Shown one piece after another: positions 59,453 to 64,000 of a stretch of DNA of 64,000 bases. Position 1 is the stretch's first letter; each line of letters opens with the position of its first letter. Source of the stretch: Gossypium raimondii (Eukaryota > Streptophyta > Magnoliopsida > Malvales > Malvaceae). The stretch spans positions 186,001 through 250,000 of the forward strand of contig NC_068569.1 in NCBI RefSeq assembly GCF_025698545.1, read 5' to 3'. The notes under the pieces are model-generated. The model saw only the letters and a program-made list of their open reading frames with translations, had not been told where the DNA came from and did no database searches. The position numbers were made by a program, and so were the translations under genes.

Positions 59453-62416
59453 ATGGATAGTCTCCAAATATATGCAGATAATAGTGATGAGGAAGACCTA
59501 AGTCACCAGCCATCTACTCTGTCTGCAGACTCTTCACCTCCACGGCTCATCCCCTCCAAATCTGCAGCACCAAAGGTTGATGACACAATGCTTGCCCTAA
59601 CTGCAGCAGAAGCACGCCAAGCCCAATCAAGGCCCATTGATCCAACCCAGCATGTTGTTGCCTTCAATCCAACCTATGACCAACTCTGGGCTCCAACCTA
59701 TGGCCCAGCTCATCCATATGCAAAGGATGGCATTGCCCAGGGCATGCGCAACCACAAGCTGGGATTTGTTGAGGATGCCTCCATCGACTCTTTTGTTTTT
59801 GATGAGCAATACAACACCTTCCACAAATATGGTTATGCGGCCGACCCTTCAGGAAGCAACTATATTGGTGATTTGGATGCTTTACAGAAGAATGATGCCA
59901 TTTCAGTCTATAACATCCCACAACATGAGCAAAAGAAGCGAAAAATTGAGAGGGAGAAGGATGAGGATGAGGTTGATCCAACGGAGATCGATAATCCAGC
60001 TACTGATGTTTGGTTGATGAAGAATAAAAGGAGTCCTTGGGCAGGTAAAAAAGAGGGGGTGCAAACAGAGTTGACAGAGGAGCAAAAGAAGTATGCAGAG
60101 GAGTATGCAAAGAAGAAAGAAGAGAAAGGCCATAAAGGTGAGAAAGGCGAGCACGTGGTGGATAAGACTACCTTTCATGGCAAAGAGGAGAGAGACTACC
60201 AAGGAAGGTCTTGGATTGCACCTCCTAAGGATGCAAAAGCAACGAATGATCATTGTTATATACCAAAGAGATTAGTACACACTTGGAGTGGGCACACAAA
60301 AGGTGTTTCAGCTATTCGGTTCTTCCCCAAATATGGGCACTTAATTCTCTCTGCAGGGATGGATACTAAAGTGAAGATATGGGATGTGTTTAATTCAGGA
60401 AAGTGTATGAGGACATACATGGGCCATTCTAAGGCAGTAAGAGATATTTCATTTTGTAACGATGGCACTAAATTTTTGACTGCTGGATATGACAAGAACA
60501 TCAAGTACTGGGATACTGAAACCGGGCAGGTTATTTCTACTTTCTCAACTGGGAAGGTTCCGTATGTAGTTAAGCTTAACCCTGATGAAGATAAGCAGAA
60601 TATTCTTTTAGCGGGTATGAGTGATAAGAAGATTGTTCAGTGGGATATTAATACCGGACAAATTACACAAGAGTATGATCAGCATTTGGGGGCAGTGAAT
60701 ACCATTACATTTGTGGATAACAACCGGAGATTCGTTACATCAAGTGATGACAAATCACTTCGAGTGTGGGAATTCGGAATTCCTGTTGTTATCAAGTATA
60801 TAAGTGAGCCTCACATGCATTCTATGCCATCTATTTCGCTTCACCCCAACACAAATTGGCTTGCAGCTCAAAGTTTGGATAACCAAATTCTTATTTACAG
60901 TACCAGAGAAAGATTTCAGCTTAATAAGAAAAAAAGGTTTGCTGGGCACATTGTGGCCGGCTATGCTTGCCAAGTCAACTTTTCACCAGATGGACGCTTT
61001 GTTATGTCTGGAGATGGAGAGGGTAAGTGCTGGTTCTGGGACTGGAAGAGCTGCAAAGTTTTTAGGACTCTCAAGTGCCACGAGGGAGTTTGCATTGGGT
61101 GTGAGTGGCATCCTTTGGAGCAAAGTAAAGTTGCTACTTGTGGCTGGGATGGCTTGATTAAGTACTGGTGAGCAACCTTTTGTTTGATGGCTGTTTTAGT
61201 TGGATAGTTTTGTTGTTGTTCTATATATTTATGTTTGCGGCTGCCTCCTCTTTTTTCTTCTTTTGTTTTTTCCTTTCCTTTTTGGGAAATAGGATCATTC
61301 TTTAAAATATCATGAACCAGTTAGAAAATTTTCTACTGAAGAAACCCTTTATCAGGATTAGTCAATACAATCTAGACACATTATGAGGAGCATATCACCT
61401 CTAATTATTGTAGTTCAAATAATCAATTACAGTCCTGAACTGTGTAGAACCCATGAAGATATTATGTTGAACCTATTCTCTTAAGTGGTGCACCCCTACG
61501 TAATTCTGTCTTTAGATTAGATCATTGCAGGGGGGAATGCTTCCAACATTATGAGCCACATAGTTCTTAGTTCCACCAACATATTTACATGATAACTTTG
61601 TACGATATTGCATACTGCAAAGCAATTCCTCTTTGATAGGAAGAAGACACTAGTCTCTTGCTAATCTCTGCCCTTCCTAGACCAATAGCTTCTGCCAAGA
61701 GAGACTTGCTGCCATTATTTATACTAGTCATGCTTTAAGAAACAACACAGCAACTCCTGCATATCTATTCTACTACTCAAAACAGCCCCATCAACCGCTA
61801 TCCACCTAGAAAATTCCTTGGCTTGTTGGCAAAAGGGAGCTAAGGTCTCCCCTTCCTTATTTGCTAATCCCATCACAAATGATCTTATAATAAGTCCATG
61901 TGATGAATAGGACAAAGTGGCTCTAAATTTGGTTGATCATATGACCCATCTCTCTCTACATTTTTTTTAGCAAGAAGATCATTGATCACTAAGGGTCACA
62001 CAAGCATTTCTAAATCCTTAGTATGAATGGTTAAAGTAGGGGCAGGGGGGACGGGGAAGAGTTTTGAAGGCAGGACCTTCATTTCAGAGGAGATGTAGAT
62101 ACTAGATAACCATTAAGGCAATTCCTCAGAATGAAGGAAAGAAGCGATGTAGATTGGATAGAGTTAAGGCAATGCCTCAGCCACTTTGTAATTGCCAGAG
62201 TAGAGCAGATGGAAGCAGGAGAAGTGACATGGAAAGAGACTGGGGAATGTTATCCAAATCTTATTTGTTTGCATAGCTACCTATGTTATTGTAGTTGCAT
62301 TTAATTGTTCACATGGGCGTTAGTTGCATTTGATTATAGTAGTTTATTCCATTTAGAACTCGATTAATGGCAGTAAGATGCAGCCTAACTTGTGCTACTT
62401 GTTTTGCAGGGACTAA
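59453..62416 (+). CDS. PRP17: Pre-mRNA splicing factor PRP17/CDC40, WD40 protein
   Basis: Nuclear spliceosome protein of the second-step (C to C*) complexes. Coding exon 59453-61167 plus a 3' exon coding only 7 bases, 62410-62416; 573 aa. Start chosen at ATG 59453 ([15 protein letters not shown]), because the upstream in-frame ATG at 59393 lies before the TATGTATCAG acceptor (59425-59434). Acidic N-terminus; conserved block [20 protein letters not shown] and [12 protein letters not shown]; a lysine/glutamate-rich stretch ([18 protein letters not shown], then [15 protein letters not shown]) likely coiled coil/NLS; then seven WD repeats from about residue 282 ([15 protein letters not shown]) to [10 protein letters not shown]. 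The donor falls in TACTG|GTGAGC, and the acceptor TTTGCAG|GGACTAA completes Trp and adds Asp before the stop. Intron retention would stop one residue short. Confidence 0.96.
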
Positions 62417-63540
62417 CTTTGTTTAGCAGACATTCATATGGTGGAGGCAGCCAAGTCATGAAGTTTAGAAATGGGCATCTCAAGGGTTGAAGTTTGTTTG
62501 TAGAACATTATGTACACTTACTAGCCTGCCAACTTTTTTTTTTCCTATAAAAAAAAACCCTTATATGTGCAACAGTAGGTGCATTAAGTCATAAAAAGTA
62601 ATGAAACCATAATACTCTAATCACTATTTTGAATGTAGGGGGGAAGGTGCATATAAAAGATGTGTGTTGAAGTGATGGATGCATGCATTTTTCCCAAATA
62701 TGGGAAATGCATGAGCCTTGGGATGGAAAGACCACCGACCAATGTCCATGTCCCAATATATATTTATATAATATTAGAATAGTCGTACGTCGTAATACAT
62801 GTATTTTGGTCTAATTTAATTTATAGTCAAAAGTGGTGCTATTTGCAGTCGTTCGTTCTTACCCCTGATCCCAATTCTTGTGTTTTTTGCTAAAGTAGTT
62901 CGCACTTTGAAAATTTTATCACGGCTAATTTTTATAGTTATAAATCTGTATTTTTAAATCAATTCAAACTAAATTAAAGAAAAATCGGGCATGAAATTAA
63001 TGTCCAGGACTAAACTTTAATGTTTTTTTGGACATACTAGGACTAAACGTACGAATTCGCGTAATTAGGACGACCATTACCTTAAAAGTCAAAGCAATGA
63101 TTCTATCCATTTATCTTTCATTTATATATATATCTAAATGAAATGAATTCATCAAAATAACCAATATAAAATTTCTTATATATAACTTCAAATTAATTCT
63201 TTTTCTTATATATAAAGTTTTTTTATTATAATATTTTACCACAAATATAAAATAACTTTCAAAAGTGAAATTTTGGCAAATAAAAAAAAAGTATTTTAGG
63301 CAGAATGATTGAATGACTAAAAATAAAAAATAAAAAACTATTGTAAGAGGTTCTGGGAAACATCAAGGTCCCAATAGGAATAGGGATGTGAGACACGAGG
63401 GGAGCGCAGAGTGAGGTGAAGTTAAAACAAGGTAGGAAGGAGCAGTGGAAATGGAAATTATGGCTGATGCTTCTTCGTACGCGTCCGAAGCTTAATGGAT
63501 TGGACCCACAAAAGAAACGTTAAACACGCCATCCCCCATT
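62417..63540. other. PRP17 3' UTR and intergenic
   Basis: The first few hundred bases are probably PRP17 3' UTR; the remainder is the upstream region of the bHLH gene, including an ACGCGT word near 63479. No other gene seen. Confidence 0.5.
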
Positions 63541-63546
63541 CATTCC

Positions 63547-63553
63547 TATAAAT
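63547..63553 (+). promoter_or_regulatory. TATA box of bHLH gene
   Basis: TATAAAT about 85-90 bp before the ATG, followed by a CT-rich leader (TTCTTCTTTTTCTTCTTC) typical of plant 5' UTRs. Confidence 0.6.
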
Positions 63554-63637
63554 GTTTTAAGGTCGTTTCTTCTTTTTCTTCTTCTACTCTAAACTCTTCA
63601 ACTCAAGCTAAACAAATCTCTTCTGTCAAGTATATAC

Positions 63638-64000
63638 ATGCTCTGGATGGAGAATATGGAGAATGTTAGTGAGGAGTACAACCAAAATATCTGGGAGCCA
63701 AACTATGTGTTTGAAAACGAAGAATATAGGTAGGTAGGTAATGTTGATGTTCAGTTGAATTTCGTTTTGGTTTATTAATCCTTACTTAGCAATTAGTACG
63801 TGTCGAATTGAAATGAAGCAGTTGGGCAATGGATGAACTGTATGATAATGATTGTTCAAGTTCTCCGGATGGAGCACCCGCTTCTGCCTCTCTCTCCAAC
63901 TCTAACAACATCCTTTCCGAGCGAAACCGAAGAAAGAAGCTTAACCAACGCCTCTTTGCTCTCAGAGCTCTTGTTCCTAATATTACCAAGGTCATCCCTC
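63638..64000 (+). CDS. bHLH transcription factor, bHLH35-like (5' part)
   Basis: Nuclear DNA-binding regulator; truncated by the window end. Exon 1 63638-63729 (first ATG gives MLWMENMENVSEEYNQNIWE; the ATG at 63647 is equally plausible), intron 63730-63821 (GT-AG), exon 2 63822-63990, then a probable donor (ACCAAG|GTCATC). The split codon gives EEYSWAMDE, as in Arabidopsis bHLH35/bHLH27-type proteins. After a serine-rich SSSPDGAPASAS linker, the basic region and helix 1 read ILSERNRRKKLNQRLFALRA with the Glu-Arg pattern for E-box binding; VPNITK begins the loop. Helix 2 and the C-terminal dimer/ACT-like region lie beyond the window. Confidence 0.93.

Noticed and set aside
59637-60253. Several overlapping frames on both strands within PRP17
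   Set aside because: Shadows of the WD40 coding exon, which has the clear family match.
61169-61171. TGA as the true PRP17 stop
   Set aside because: A perfect donor and a matching acceptor at 62410 restore the terminal WD motif IKYWD; the TGA would be used only if the intron is retained.

Overview
The window is nuclear DNA from a flowering plant. It is AT-rich, its genes have many introns, and every gene in it is a plant-type gene. The repeats point to cotton (Gossypium) or a close relative: solo LTRs opening TGTAACACCC and an LTR interior dense in ACACGGGCGTGT-like words. The genus assignment is inference; the eudicot assignment is firm.

Layout. 1-8905 is a nest of large LTRs: a reverse-oriented LTR interrupted by one partial and one complete forward LTR. 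9767-13280 is a dead Ty1/copia element with its 3' LTR, itself hit by a hAT-type MITE. The gene-rich part then begins. PIN2 auxin efflux carrier (minus, 16585-13968); a 63-aa CxxC protein (minus, 22478-22287); a nucleotide-sugar transporter (minus, 30106-25009); a LINE relic riddled with MITEs (30800-33371); secretory phospholipase A2-alpha (minus, 35182-34014); galacturonokinase with 14 exons (minus, 47405-36583). Next comes a 5.7-kb Mutator-like element (49839-55505) with about 380-bp inverted repeats, holding a LINE fragment that in turn holds a solo LTR. The last two genes are on the plus strand: splicing factor PRP17/CDC40 (59453-62416) and the start of a bHLH35-like transcription factor cut by the window edge.

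I rebuilt exons by hand, requiring GT/GC-AG borders, unbroken frame and agreement with remembered family sequences. Five complete multi-exon genes gave closed reading frames (630, 385, 151, 437 and 573 aa). These are ordinary host genes, not an operon-like system. PIN2 moves auxin; galacturonokinase and the nucleotide-sugar transporter may both serve sugar-nucleotide supply for cell walls; PRP17 acts in splicing. From memory, PIN2, the transporter and bHLH35 are also close neighbours on Arabidopsis chromosome 5, so the block looks like conserved microsynteny.

The most notable signals: a hAT MITE whose 8-bp target duplication duplicates the 3' splice site of galacturonokinase intron 1; a GC splice donor in the same gene; an 83-bp identical stray copy of a phospholipase intron 13 kb away; a three-level transposon nest; and LTRs whose tandem arrays differ in sequence but sit at nearly the same distance from the LTR end. 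I found no wholly new biological system.
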